Source of the DNA: Flavobacteriales bacterium UBA979
Lineage (GTDB): Bacteria > Bacteroidota > Bacteroidia > Flavobacteriales_D > Sanyastnellaceae
Reading direction: 5' to 3'
Assembly: GCA_002292325.1 (NCBI GenBank)
Contig: DBBR01000073.1
Coordinates: forward strand, 10,824 to 38,159
Length of the DNA: 27,336 bases
Shown: piece after piece, positions 8,217 through 16,799 of the stretch
How positions within the stretch are numbered: position 1 is the stretch's first letter
How the letters are laid out: every line of letters starts with the position of its first letter
Notes under the pieces: generated by a model
Told to the model about the DNA's origin: nothing
Database searches by the model: none
The model's input: the letters and a program-made list of their open reading frames with translations, nothing else
Translations under genes and position numbers: made by a program

Positions 8217-9071
8217 ATGATCACGGTCAAAAAGAAAGAGCTACTCGCAAAAGAGGTGGGTCGATTGAAATTACAAGGTGCTCAGATAGGATTTGTACCG
8301 ACCATGGGTGCGTTGCACCACGGCCATGAGTCGTTGATCTTCGAAGCACAAAAGATGTGTGATGCAGTCGTGCTGAGCATTTTTGTGAACCCTACCCAAT
8401 TCAATAAGGCAAGTGACTTCGAAACCTACCCTGAGACCTTGGAAGCAGATCTCCAACGTGCGGAACGATTGGGCGTACAGATCGTCTTTATGCCGGATGT
8501 CGAAGAAATGTACAAGGGTAATTTGGTGGTGAATTCTGTGGATTACGGTCCATTGACTCATTCATTTGAAGGCCAACATCGGCAAGGTCATTTTGACGGT
8601 GTAGTGGCGGTTGTCAGGAAACTTTTCGAAGCAGTGGACGCGGATTGCGCTTATTTCGGAGAAAAGGATTTACAGCAATTGGCGGTGATTAGACGTTTAG
8701 CTCAAGAGGAGTTTGCGGGGTTGCAGATCAAAGGATGTGCCCTGATTCGGGATGTGGACGGCTTGGCGCTCAGCAGTCGCAATGTTCGTTTGAGTCAGGA
8801 GGAACGTGTCAAAGCATTGAAACTGAATGCATGGATTCATGCTTTGAAGCACACAATTGAGGCGGGCCGTTCGATTGAAAGTGCGCTTGAATCGATTTTA
8901 ACAGCGGTTAAAAACGAAGAGGGCATCGCCTTGGAATATTTGGATCTGGTCGACCCGGAGAATTTTGAGCCAAGGCGTTCAGGGACCGATCGGGGCGAAG
9001 CTTACGCGGTCGTGGCGGCTTCTGTTGGCGGTGTACGACTCATCGATAATTGCCGCGTTCTTTGTTCGTAA
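8217..9071 (+). CDS. panC: Pantothenate synthetase (pantoate--beta-alanine ligase)
   Basis: PanC joins pantoate and beta-alanine with ATP to make pantothenate, the precursor of coenzyme A. The 284-residue protein, normal length for the family, has PTMGALHHGH at 28-37 (the HxGH ATP-binding signature), SIFVNPTQF near 54, GEKDLQQ at 148-154 and LSSRN at 185-189. I chose ATG 8217 (MITVKKKELL); an upstream ATG at 8193 adds eight residues without family likeness. A 7-of-8 match to the -7 box, GATATTTG at 8203-8210, lies just six bases before this ATG, hinting at a very short or absent leader. It is divergent from the GT5-like gene. No panD is adjacent, although panC and panD often sit together. Confidence 0.97.
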   Translation: MITVKKKELLAKEVGRLKLQGAQIGFVPTMGALHHGHESLIFEAQKMCDAVVLSIFVNPTQFNKASDFETYPETLEADLQRAERLGVQIVFMPDVEEMYKGNLVVNSVDYGPLTHSFEGQHRQGHFDGVVAVVRKLFEAVDADCAYFGEKDLQQLAVIRRLAQEEFAGLQIKGCALIRDVDGLALSSRNVRLSQEERVKALKLNAWIHALKHTIEAGRSIESALESILTAVKNEEGIALEYLDLVDPENFEPRRSGTDRGEAYAVVAASVGGVRLIDNCRVLCS

Positions 9072-9132
9072 CCCCCTGATGTGGGTCGCGATATTTCGGT
9101 AAATTCTTCAGAAATTTGAAAAAAACTATCCC

Positions 9133-9306
9133 ATGTTCAATGCAATGAACCCCGGCTCCATTATTTTGATTGCACTGGTCGTGCTTTTATTATTTGGAGG
9201 ACGAAAAATCCCCGAATTAATGAAGGGACTTGGCAAGGGTGTCAAGGAATTCAAGGACGCCACGAACAAAGACGAAGAGGACGATTCATCGGACGAAAAG
9301 GCATGA
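9133..9306 (+). CDS. tatA: Twin-arginine translocase subunit TatA/TatE family
   Basis: A 57-residue protein. The N-terminal segment [18 protein letters not shown] is one transmembrane helix, followed by the hallmark [16 protein letters not shown] amphipathic helix and an acidic, hydrophilic tail ([12 protein letters not shown]). This is the TatA layout: the protein oligomerises in the cytoplasmic membrane and opens the pathway for folded proteins with twin-arginine signals, working with TatC (encoded elsewhere). TatA and TatB cannot always be told apart, but the short tail favours TatA. ATG 9133 gives the natural start; ATG 9145 is possible. Its TGA overlaps the ATG of the next gene (ATGA at 9303-9306), so translation is probably coupled. 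Confidence 0.93.
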   Translation: MFNAMNPGSIILIALVVLLLFGGRKIPELMKGLGKGVKEFKDATNKDEEDDSSDEKA

Positions 9307-10586
9307 GAGGTGCGTGCTGGTTGCGAGGATTCCCTTTCCTGCTGATAGCGGGCTTTGGGTTGTTCAGAACAACCTCAATTCACGCGAATGACTCATTGGG
9401 CGTGGCGCTTGTTGAACAAGAATTCTTCGCGGATTCATTGGACGTCGTGCTGCAGAAAGAAGAGCTGGCATGGTTGGCTTACCTCCAAGAGGACTGGTGC
9501 TTTTCAACGGATACGAGCCTTCTCAACATACGAGCCTTTGAGTTGGGCCAGACCCCGCTTCTGGATACGGCTGAGATGCAAATGCGCATGGATTTGCTCA
9601 ATGCCCAATCTCCTATGGACTTGGCATGGAATCCGGTGGTTCACGCGCGAATTGCCTTTTACGCGAGTAAAAGGAAGAATCACTTGGGTAAAATGCTCGG
9701 CCGGGCCCCGGCTTATTTTCCTTTATTTGAATCGACATTGGACCGGTTTGGTTTGCCCCTGGAGTTAAAGTATTTACCGGTTGTGGAAAGCGGACTCAAT
9801 CCGGTTGCAAAATCGCATGCAGGAGCGCGCGGACTTTGGCAATTCATGTATGCCACAGCGAAGTACCATGGCTTGCGCATTGATTCTTACATCGACGAAC
9901 GCCACGATCCTGTGCGCAGTTCTGAGGCTGCGTGCACGTATTTGGCGAAGCTGCACGGTATTTACGGCGACTGGTACCTTGCCCTTGCCGCTTACAATGC
10001 AGGACCAGGGAATGTAAATCGGGCAATTCGTCGCAGTGGTGGGAAACGAAATTTCTGGGAAATTCGGTTCTTCCTTCCACGAGAAACGCGCAACTATGTT
10101 CCGACGTTTATGGCTGTTGTCTACCTGATGGAATTTTCACAAGAGCACAATATTTACCCGGATCGGGTGTCGCCGTCATTTGCCTTCCTGGATACCGTTA
10201 TGGTGGACGAAGTCTTGCGTTTTGATCAAATTACCCCATTGCTTGATCTGGAGGAAAAGGAATTGGCACGCCTCAACCCCATGTACAGGATGGACATTAT
10301 TCCAGCATCGATGGAGCGCTTCCCTCTGGTATTGCCGCAATCAGAGATACCGGGTTTTCTGGCTTTTCAGGACAGCATGAGGACCATCGAGCCAGAGCGT
10401 ACACCGGACATTGTATTCGTCCCAGAACCGGTGACTTACCGTGTCAAAAATGGAGATGTTTTGGGGAAAATCGCCGATCATTTTGGAGTAAGCGTGCGTC
10501 AATTGAAAGAGTGGAATGACCTCTCAGGCTCCATGATTCGAATCGGTCAAAAGCTCACCATCCATGCTGATCCGAGTAAACTTTAG
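9303..10586 (+). CDS. Membrane-bound lytic murein transglycosylase D-like (SLT plus LysM)
   Basis: The 427-residue protein cleaves the glycan strands of peptidoglycan to form 1,6-anhydromuropeptides. An N-terminal hydrophobic segment ([12 protein letters not shown]) is a signal peptide ending near residue 29. The SLT domain spans about 145-275: catalytic Glu162 in PVVESGLNP, then [22 protein letters not shown] and an ETRNYVP stretch, all classic for MltD-type enzymes. A single LysM domain at about 378-421 ([19 protein letters not shown]) binds GlcNAc-containing glycans. MltD of E. coli has two LysM; here only one is seen. It overlaps tatA by four bases and the DUF4837 gene by 23 bases, so it belongs to one unit with them. 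It probably acts in the periplasm. Confidence 0.93.
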   Translation: MRGACWLRGFPFLLIAGFGLFRTTSIHANDSLGVALVEQEFFADSLDVVLQKEELAWLAYLQEDWCFSTDTSLLNIRAFELGQTPLLDTAEMQMRMDLLNAQSPMDLAWNPVVHARIAFYASKRKNHLGKMLGRAPAYFPLFESTLDRFGLPLELKYLPVVESGLNPVAKSHAGARGLWQFMYATAKYHGLRIDSYIDERHDPVRSSEAACTYLAKLHGIYGDWYLALAAYNAGPGNVNRAIRRSGGKRNFWEIRFFLPRETRNYVPTFMAVVYLMEFSQEHNIYPDRVSPSFAFLDTVMVDEVLRFDQITPLLDLEEKELARLNPMYRMDIIPASMERFPLVLPQSEIPGFLAFQDSMRTIEPERTPDIVFVPEPVTYRVKNGDVLGKIADHFGVSVRQLKEWNDLSGSMIRIGQKLTIHADPSKL

Positions 10587-11613
10587 TGCTTTATTTTCCG
10601 TCTTGCTGACCGTTTTCGTGGTTGGTTGCGGCAGCCAGGAGGGCGCACGTTCTGCGCTCACCGGAAAGGTGGGGGCGGCCGGTGAAGTGGTCGTGGTGTG
10701 TGATGAGGTGATTTGGAATGGTGAAGTCGGGGATTCACTCCGTTCGATTTTTGACCATCCGTTTCCTGTATTGCCGCAATACGAACCGTGGTTTAAACTG
10801 GTGCATCTTGAGCCCGAAGCTTTTGACCGGTTTTGGAAGCCGCACCGGAATATTGTGGTGTTGGAGTTGGCTGATCGGGTGGATACCCAAGCACCGCAGG
10901 TTTCCATTTATAAGGAAAAATATTCGCGGGACCAGATTTACGTGACGGGCGCAGCGCGTCGAGCGGCGGACCTGGCAAAGGCGCTATCGGATGAATCTGA
11001 AGCATTGATTGGTGTTTTTCATCGCGCCGAAGTGGAACGATACGCTGACCTCATTGCCTTGGATGAAAATGAAGTGATTCGTGCGGAGTTGGGGGCGCGC
11101 GCTCAATTGGAGTTGACCGTTCCTCGCGATGCACGTTGGGCCAAGAAGAACGAAGATTTTCTCTGGATTGACCGACAATTAACCCGAATGAAAGGCGGGG
11201 ATAACCACGATGTTCAGCAAGGGTTTTTTATTTACCGGGAACCATACGTGGATGACCAGCAATTTTCGATGAGTGCACGACTGAAGGCTCGAAATGCGGC
11301 ATTGAGAGCGCATGTTTCCGGACGCAATTCAGGCTCGTACATGACCACGGAGATGCGGTACTCCCCATCGTATGAGGACGTTGTTTTCAAGGGTCAATTC
11401 GCTTCGGAATTACGCGGTCTTTGGAGGATTGAGGGTGATTTTATGGGAGGGCCTTTTTATAGCCTGACCTTGTTCGATGAGCGTTCAGGTGATCTCGTGA
11501 CGGTGGAGGGCTACGCCTACGCTCCTTACTTTGATAAACGCGAATACATGAGGGAAGTGGAGTCCATTGTGCGTTCACTGCGATGGTATGAAGCTCCGAT
11601 AGCGCAACCATGA
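10564..11613 (+). CDS. DUF4837 family lipoprotein
   Basis: A 349-residue protein with a lipoprotein signal peptide; the lipobox VVGC puts the lipidated residue at Cys22. The body contains GEVVVVCDEVIWNGEVGD, then FWKPHRNIVVLEL, a WIDRQLTRMKGGD segment and a C-terminal GEGYAY-like stretch (VTVEGYAYAP), which together I recognise as DUF4837 (PF16125-type), a Bacteroidota family with no known activity. The start lies inside the transglycosylase gene (23-base overlap), and its TGA overlaps the ATG of the next gene, so it is translated with both. The repeated pairing with tatA and a lytic transglycosylase suggests an envelope role, perhaps at peptidoglycan. No catalytic residues can be named. Confidence 0.82.
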   Translation: MLIRVNFSALFSVLLTVFVVGCGSQEGARSALTGKVGAAGEVVVVCDEVIWNGEVGDSLRSIFDHPFPVLPQYEPWFKLVHLEPEAFDRFWKPHRNIVVLELADRVDTQAPQVSIYKEKYSRDQIYVTGAARRAADLAKALSDESEALIGVFHRAEVERYADLIALDENEVIRAELGARAQLELTVPRDARWAKKNEDFLWIDRQLTRMKGGDNHDVQQGFFIYREPYVDDQQFSMSARLKARNAALRAHVSGRNSGSYMTTEMRYSPSYEDVVFKGQFASELRGLWRIEGDFMGGPFYSLTLFDERSGDLVTVEGYAYAPYFDKREYMREVESIVRSLRWYEAPIAQP

Positions 11614-12659
11614 GGTACTTTTTGATTTCATGTGCATTGTTGGGTGTGTCGTGCAATACGGCGCAACCCCCCGGCATCCCCTCCTCAACAATCTGGGAGT
11701 TTAAGTCGAGCATACGGGCCTTATCATTGGCTTCGGACGGGGGTATTTGGTGGGCCGGCTCAAAGGGCTTGATTGGACATTCGAATGATGCAGGAGCGAC
11801 GTGGAGTGTGGATACGCTTCGGCTGTCCGACGGCTCTCTCCCGGCATTTCGGTCCATTGCAGTAACGGATGAGGCGGCATTTGCCCTGACAATTGCGTCC
11901 CCGGCGGTGCTGTTCCGACAGGAAATAGGCTCGGACCATTGGAAACCGGTCTACATCAATGAGGATACGCTGGCCTTTTTTGATAGCATGCATTTTTGGG
12001 ATGCTCGTGAGGGCTTGGCCATGGGCGATCCGATGGGAGGGTGCTTGAGTATTTTGATTACACGAGACAGCGGGGAAACATGGACGTTGGTTCCGTGCGA
12101 AGATTTACCGCCTGTGGTATCCGATTCTACGGGAGCCAGTGAAGCGGCCTTTGCCGCGTCAAATGGAAACATCGCAGTGGAAGGCGACGAGGCATGGATT
12201 GCATCAGGTGGGGTGGCATCTCGGATGTTCTACACAGAGGACCGTGGTCAAACATGGGAAGTAAAGGACACACCAATTGTCCAAGGGGGAGCGATGACAG
12301 GGATGTTCAGTGCTGCTCGGTGCGGTGATCTTCTCGGCATCGGTTGGGGCGGAAATTGGGAGTCCATGGACGACAATTCAGCCAATAAAATCTGCACGAC
12401 AGACGGCGGTAGTACATGGGAATTACTCACTCCTAGCGAAGGACCGGGATACCGATCATGTGTCCAGTACAGGCCGGGCACGGATTGCCAAGAAATTTGG
12501 GCCGTGGGGATACCTGGAATCAGTATTTCCAAAGACGGCGGCTTCACGTGGCAGACGGAAAGGGACAGCAGTTACTATACCGTTCGCTTCACAGAAGATG
12601 GATCACAGGCTTGGTTAGCGGGCCGCAGCCAGGTGGAGTTTCGCTCACTGAGTCAGTGA
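11610..12659 (+). CDS. Ycf48/BNR-repeat beta-propeller lipoprotein
   Basis: The 349-residue protein has repeated BNR-like segments of the form S-x-D-x-G-x-T-W: SNDAGATWSVD, ITRDSGETWTLV, YTEDRGQTWEVK, TTDGGSTWELL and SKDGGFTWQT. These Asp-boxes mark a beta-propeller of the sialidase/Ycf48 (HCF136) type. The N-terminus MRYFLISCALLGVSC is a probable lipoprotein signal with lipidated Cys15. Such proteins in Bacteroidota are annotated loosely as sialidase-like, oxidoreductase or photosystem-assembly-like; here none of those activities can be supported, and a scaffolding or binding role is more likely. It is coupled to DUF4837 by an ATGA overlap and ends the unit. The next gene converges from the right with a 52-base gap. 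Confidence 0.85.
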   Translation: MRYFLISCALLGVSCNTAQPPGIPSSTIWEFKSSIRALSLASDGGIWWAGSKGLIGHSNDAGATWSVDTLRLSDGSLPAFRSIAVTDEAAFALTIASPAVLFRQEIGSDHWKPVYINEDTLAFFDSMHFWDAREGLAMGDPMGGCLSILITRDSGETWTLVPCEDLPPVVSDSTGASEAAFAASNGNIAVEGDEAWIASGGVASRMFYTEDRGQTWEVKDTPIVQGGAMTGMFSAARCGDLLGIGWGGNWESMDDNSANKICTTDGGSTWELLTPSEGPGYRSCVQYRPGTDCQEIWAVGIPGISISKDGGFTWQTERDSSYYTVRFTEDGSQAWLAGRSQVEFRSLSQ

Positions 12660-12711
12660 TTGTTTCTCTTTTCATTGCCCCACTTGCCTTGCGGGTTGCA
12701 ACGTTTTTCGG

Positions 12712-15207
12712 TTATTCGATGACCAAAGCTTGTCCAGGAGATTGGTCCAATTGCACGAAATAGGTACCCCTCGCCCAATCGCGCACGTTGACTTGCCATT
12801 CACTCAGCCCCTGAGCGTGTCTTACAGCCGAAACCAATTGCCCAGAAGCATTCCAAATCTGCATCGATTTAGCGGACGATTTAGCGGTTATATGGAGTTC
12901 GTTGCGCGCTGGATTGGGCCAGATGTTGGCTTCAGTTTCCATGGGATTGGATTCGAGATTGGACGAGACATCGCCTTTGGCAAAAGCGTATTGACCTTGT
13001 TTTAAATCAAGAACCCTGAACAACCCTGATCCATTCGCTAAAGATCCGGGTTGCCACTCGTAAGCTTCGCATTCTTGCCAAGGAGCACCAGCATCAGGAC
13101 GCCACGCCAAAAATCCATTGGCCTCCGTCCCACCATAGAGTTCGAAATCCAAAGCGTCGGAGTCGTTTCCATAGTATTGTAGACGGGCATCGAGCAAAAG
13201 CCCATCTGGCCAAATTCCGTCAACCACCCAAAAATGAGTTGTACTCAATTCTTCTACATACGGCTCCACAGGTCCCGCATCGGGAGCGGCCCAATGATGT
13301 TCGACTCGGACCAACGCAGAATCGCCCTCGGGCATCGCGTCACATCCAACGCGCATGGCAACCCAAGGCAGATTTTGAATTCCTTCGGTCTCTTGGATGG
13401 TGTACATGAAGTCCATGCGGCCTTGATTCAGTTTTCCGTTAGGATTGAGGGCGATGAGTGCTGGAACGTCAATGCCCGGGTGATCAATGACCATTTGGTC
13501 CGTCTGGCCACTGGCGACTATTTGCGTGTCGAAACGGTTCCAATTTGCATCCCAAACAGCCACATCCAGTGGCTCGGACATGTGGTAAGCATCGCAAGCA
13601 CGGAGTTTTTGTTGCAAGTACAGGGTGGTTTGTTCGGAACCCGCCTGAACAGCGGAATCAAGCACCCAAGTTGAAAACCCAGGCTGCAAGACTTGCGCCT
13701 CAAACCACGGGGTCATATCAACTCCAGTAACGGCTTCGAGTGTTTCTTCAAAATCCGTGACATCCATGAAGCTGTCGTAATGTTCGGCAATGACCGATTG
13801 CATCCCTGACCTGAATACATCATCTCCGAGGTAGGCGCGTAAGTTGTGTAAAATCGAGGCACCCTTGTAGTAAGTGTGCCGCCCGTAAATCTCCTCGTCT
13901 GGCATCGGTGAAAGCGGATGAAAACCATTGTCTTGGATGTGACACTCTTCCAGCACAAACAACTGATTGTCCTTCACAACATCGATAAACGCTTCTTCAC
14001 CGTCCTTCCATTCGACAAATAAATGTGAACTGTATTCTGCGGGACCTTCTTTGAGCCACATGTGGTTGTGAATGCGCGGTGCGACCAAATCACCCCACCA
14101 GTGGTGACCCAATTCGTGGCTGAATAAGTCTCCATTGGCGACCAATCCTTCCCCGACCATGAATTGAGGATAGGCAATGTTGGTAGGGATTTCCAGCGCT
14201 CCATCGGTCGTGAGTACATATCCCACGCGCTCCCAAGCATAAGGCCCCCACCAGTATTCCAATGCATCAATAGCGAATCCGAGCTCTTGAAATTTATTGA
14301 CCATGGGACCCATCTGTGCTTGTTTTGCCGTGAGCCGAACAGGAATGTCACCGTATGCACCTGTGTGGACATAGTTCGAATCGACATAGGGCGCCACAGC
14401 AATCGCGGATTGGTGTGTGGTAATGGGGTGGGTAAGTTCAAAACTGCGCAGAATGGTGTCGCCTGCGAGAAATTGTTCTCCGATGAGGTGGCCCTGGCAA
14501 TGCGCTTTGCGTCCACCTGCGCTTGTTACATGATACGTGTAGATGGCCCGTTCGATGAAATTGTCAAAACAGGGGTACCAGACTTTTCCAAAATTCGGGG
14601 GAATGGTCGTCAATCCGATGCCCAAATTGTAGATGTAATCGCTGACATAATAGAAACCTCCCCAATACGGGTCTTGGTAAGGTGAACCGGCATACCACAC
14701 ATCCACTTGGTAAGGCACATCCACCGCCCAACCCGCTTCAGGCGTGTCAATATGAAGCTGAGATTCGGATTGGTTGAACCCGATGCTGTCTCCATTGATT
14801 TTGACACTGTCCACGCTCAGCTCAACCAGGTCGAACCACAAATCACTGGCGGACGCATCGAGCACATGCAAGGAGATGGTGGCATGCGCATCCAAAAGCT
14901 GGTAGCTGTAGTTGGTCACATCCAATTCCAGTTCGTAGGCCTGTAGATCAAAAGAATCACTCCTTGCGATGGATGGCTCCATGTCGTAATTCATCATCCA
15001 ACGCGGTGCTGGTGTGGGCTCGACTTGGCAACGATCATCGCCTGCCTGATGGCTCACGTGGTGGCATTGGAGCGGACTGAATACCCGCGGTGAGCGAAGC
15101 ACTCGTTGATCTGAAAACGGTTCTGCATCTTGGCTATTTGCCACCGGCAGCGTCAGTATAATACCCGCTACCGCGAAAATGGAGCGAAAGAGATTTGACT
15201 TAAGCAT
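12712..15207 (-). CDS. Secreted M1-family aminopeptidase with T9SS sorting domain
   Basis: The 831-residue protein has an N-terminal signal peptide (ending PVANSQ near 26), an N-terminal beta domain, then the zinc site HELGHHWWGD: His364, Glu365, His368, with the third ligand Glu387 in LKEGPAEY exactly 18 residues later, the M1 (gluzincin) pattern. The exopeptidase motif GAMEN is replaced by DGALEIPTN at about 335-343, a variant seen in divergent M1 enzymes. The last ~70 residues, from WPNPARNELHI through GTYFVQL, form a Por/T9SS type-A sorting domain, so it is secreted and attached at the cell surface or released. It probably trims peptides taken from the environment. The gene stands alone; a -7-like box at 15212-15219 lies four bases upstream of its ATG. 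Confidence 0.9.
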   Translation of the reverse strand: MLKSNLFRSIFAVAGIILTLPVANSQDAEPFSDQRVLRSPRVFSPLQCHHVSHQAGDDRCQVEPTPAPRWMMNYDMEPSIARSDSFDLQAYELELDVTNYSYQLLDAHATISLHVLDASASDLWFDLVELSVDSVKINGDSIGFNQSESQLHIDTPEAGWAVDVPYQVDVWYAGSPYQDPYWGGFYYVSDYIYNLGIGLTTIPPNFGKVWYPCFDNFIERAIYTYHVTSAGGRKAHCQGHLIGEQFLAGDTILRSFELTHPITTHQSAIAVAPYVDSNYVHTGAYGDIPVRLTAKQAQMGPMVNKFQELGFAIDALEYWWGPYAWERVGYVLTTDGALEIPTNIAYPQFMVGEGLVANGDLFSHELGHHWWGDLVAPRIHNHMWLKEGPAEYSSHLFVEWKDGEEAFIDVVKDNQLFVLEECHIQDNGFHPLSPMPDEEIYGRHTYYKGASILHNLRAYLGDDVFRSGMQSVIAEHYDSFMDVTDFEETLEAVTGVDMTPWFEAQVLQPGFSTWVLDSAVQAGSEQTTLYLQQKLRACDAYHMSEPLDVAVWDANWNRFDTQIVASGQTDQMVIDHPGIDVPALIALNPNGKLNQGRMDFMYTIQETEGIQNLPWVAMRVGCDAMPEGDSALVRVEHHWAAPDAGPVEPYVEELSTTHFWVVDGIWPDGLLLDARLQYYGNDSDALDFELYGGTEANGFLAWRPDAGAPWQECEAYEWQPGSLANGSGLFRVLDLKQGQYAFAKGDVSSNLESNPMETEANIWPNPARNELHITAKSSAKSMQIWNASGQLVSAVRHAQGLSEWQVNVRDWARGTYFVQLDQSPGQALVIE

Positions 15208-15208
15208 G

Positions 15209-15238
15209 TTGCCAATTTACATCATCGACCTACTTTCG
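15209..15238 (+). promoter_or_regulatory. Predicted promoter for the slyD-like gene
   Basis: TTG at 15209-15211, a 19-nt spacer, then TACTTTCG at 15231-15238 (7 of 8 with TAnnTTTG). The box ends four bases before the ATG at 15243, so the transcript would begin at or within a few bases of the start codon. It overlaps the minus-strand start region of the M1 peptidase gene. This is pattern matching only. Confidence 0.5.
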
Positions 15239-15242
15239 CGCC

Positions 15243-15716
15243 ATGAACAAGACACCGATTGCTCCTGGGAAGTATGCGGAAATCAGCTACATCTTACGGG
15301 AAAATGGCCCAGACGGCGAAGAACTCGAAATTTGTCCTGCCGATGAGGCCTTTGGATTCATGCTGGGAGAAGGCCAGGTTTTGCCTGCTTTTGAGGCCGC
15401 TTTGAATGGGTTGGTAGCTGGGGATTCGTTCGAGTTTACGTTGAGCGTAGAGGATGCCTACGGGGAAGAAGACGAAGAGGCGTATGTCGAGGTGCCGAAG
15501 TCGGCTTTCTTGGTGGACGGGGAGCTGGACGAATCGATTTTTGAGTTAGGTGAAGCGGTTCCGATGCAAACGGAGGACGGCGATGAGATGATTGGTGTGG
15601 TTGCGGAGGTGCGATTAAATTCTGTTGTGGTGGATTTCAACCATCCTTTTGCTGGATTAAGCCTGCATTTTGTTGGAGAGATTTTGGGGGTTGCCGATGC
15701 GCCACCAGCCCGCTGA
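15243..15716 (+). CDS. SlyD-like FKBP-type peptidyl-prolyl isomerase
   Basis: The 157-residue protein is an FKBP-fold prolyl isomerase and chaperone of the SlyD type. AEISYILRENGPDGEELE, FGFMLGEGQVLPAFEAALNG (about 37-56) and VEDAYGEEDEEAY mark the FKBP half; a central insert of about 50 residues, EVPKSAF onward, is the flap domain, and DFNHPFAGLSLHF near 133-145 returns to the FKBP strand, as in SlyD. The His- and Cys-rich metal-binding tail of E. coli SlyD is missing, so metal handling is not predicted. No signal peptide is seen, so it is cytoplasmic. It is 29 bases upstream of thiL, which has its own -7-like box, so the two may be expressed partly apart. Confidence 0.9.
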   Translation: MNKTPIAPGKYAEISYILRENGPDGEELEICPADEAFGFMLGEGQVLPAFEAALNGLVAGDSFEFTLSVEDAYGEEDEEAYVEVPKSAFLVDGELDESIFELGEAVPMQTEDGDEMIGVVAEVRLNSVVVDFNHPFAGLSLHFVGEILGVADAPPAR

Positions 15717-15733
15717 ATCGAGAAAAGATTCGG

Positions 15734-15741
15734 TACCTTTG
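15734..15741 (+). promoter_or_regulatory. -7 box just upstream of thiL
   Basis: TACCTTTG is a perfect match to the Bacteroidota -7 box, ending four bases before the thiL ATG (15746). A CTG at 15713-15715 sits 18 bases upstream as a weak -33 element. If used, the mRNA would have almost no leader. Confidence 0.5.
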
Positions 15742-15745
15742 CGGC

Positions 15746-16795
15746 ATGCAACGTACGGAAATAGAAGACCTTGGGGAGTTTGGTTTGATTCGTCGGCTGA
15801 CGGAGGGCACGGTTTTGCGACAGCCTTCGACTTTAATGGGCATCGGAGATGATGCTGCTGTGATCAATCCGGAAGGCAAGCGAGTTGTGGTATCCACTGA
15901 CATGCTATGCGAAGGAGTCCATTTTGATTTGGCGTATGTGCCGCTGAAGCACCTTGGTTACAAATCCATTGCGGTCAATTTATCGGATATCTGTGCGATG
16001 AATGCGGTCCCTACTCAAGTGACGGTTTCGATTGCGGTCAGCAGTCGGTTTTCAGTCGAGGCGCTCGATGAATTGTATGCTGGCGTGCACAAAGCTTGCG
16101 CGGTCTATGGAGTGGATTTGGTAGGTGGAGACACCTCTTCTTCTACGTCGGGGTTGATGATCACGGTTACCGCTTTGGGATTGGTCGACGGAGATTCTGC
16201 GGTTGCTCGCTCAGGGGCGAAGGCGGGAGATTTACTCGTGGTGTCAGGAGATTTGGGAGGTGCGTACATGGGGCTTCAGGTTCTTGAACGCGAGCGTGTG
16301 GTGTTCAAGTCCGCTCCGATGGCTCAGCCTGACTTGTCTGGACATGAGGGCATTCTCGAGCGTCAACTTAAACCGGAGGCGCGCACGGACGTTGTGCGTG
16401 AAATGGCTGATTTGAAGTTAAAACCAACTTCGATGATTGACATCTCGGACGGTTTGGCCTCAGAAGTATTTCACCTGTGCACTGCATCGGAACTCGGTGT
16501 GAAGGTATTCGAAGAGAAGTTGCCTATCGATCCCCACACGTACGAGACGGCCCGGGAATTCAACCTCGATCCTACGCTTTGCGTACTGAGCGGGGGGGAG
16601 GATTATGAGTTGCTTTTTACGGTAGCACAAGACGATTACGAAAAGGTTCGGAATCACCCGAAACTATCGGTGATTGGCCACATGGTAGATGACCCGGAGG
16701 TCAAAACGCTCATCACGAAGAACGGCCTCGAAACACCGCTAAAAGCCCAAGGCTGGGACGGGATTTCTTCTCGGAGCCCAGAAGAAACCGCTTAA
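15746..16795 (+). CDS. thiL: Thiamine-monophosphate kinase
   Basis: ThiL phosphorylates thiamine monophosphate with ATP to thiamine diphosphate, the active cofactor. The 349-residue protein has the PurM-like fold: GIGDDAAVI at 32-40 and STDMLCEGVHFD at 50-61 (Asp residues for Mg), NLSDICAM at 78-85, LVGGDTSSS near 123-131 and DISDGLASE near 232-240, all family landmarks. Length is slightly longer than the E. coli enzyme (325). It starts at ATG 15746, preceded at once by a perfect -7 box. The asnB-like gene begins four bases after its stop, so the genes may be co-transcribed, although no functional link between thiamine and AsnB is obvious. Confidence 0.96.
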   Translation: MQRTEIEDLGEFGLIRRLTEGTVLRQPSTLMGIGDDAAVINPEGKRVVVSTDMLCEGVHFDLAYVPLKHLGYKSIAVNLSDICAMNAVPTQVTVSIAVSSRFSVEALDELYAGVHKACAVYGVDLVGGDTSSSTSGLMITVTALGLVDGDSAVARSGAKAGDLLVVSGDLGGAYMGLQVLERERVVFKSAPMAQPDLSGHEGILERQLKPEARTDVVREMADLKLKPTSMIDISDGLASEVFHLCTASELGVKVFEEKLPIDPHTYETAREFNLDPTLCVLSGGEDYELLFTVAQDDYEKVRNHPKLSVIGHMVDDPEVKTLITKNGLETPLKAQGWDGISSRSPEETA

Positions 16796-16799
16796 AGTC

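Noticed and set aside
12685..12709. Possible terminator between the propeller gene and the M1 gene
   Set aside because: TTGC/GCAA gives four pairs only; the T-run is short and the stem is too weak.
14164..14685. 173-codon plus-strand frame inside the M1 peptidase gene
   Set aside because: It is the antisense of a well-supported gene with conserved zinc motif; it has no recognisable domain.
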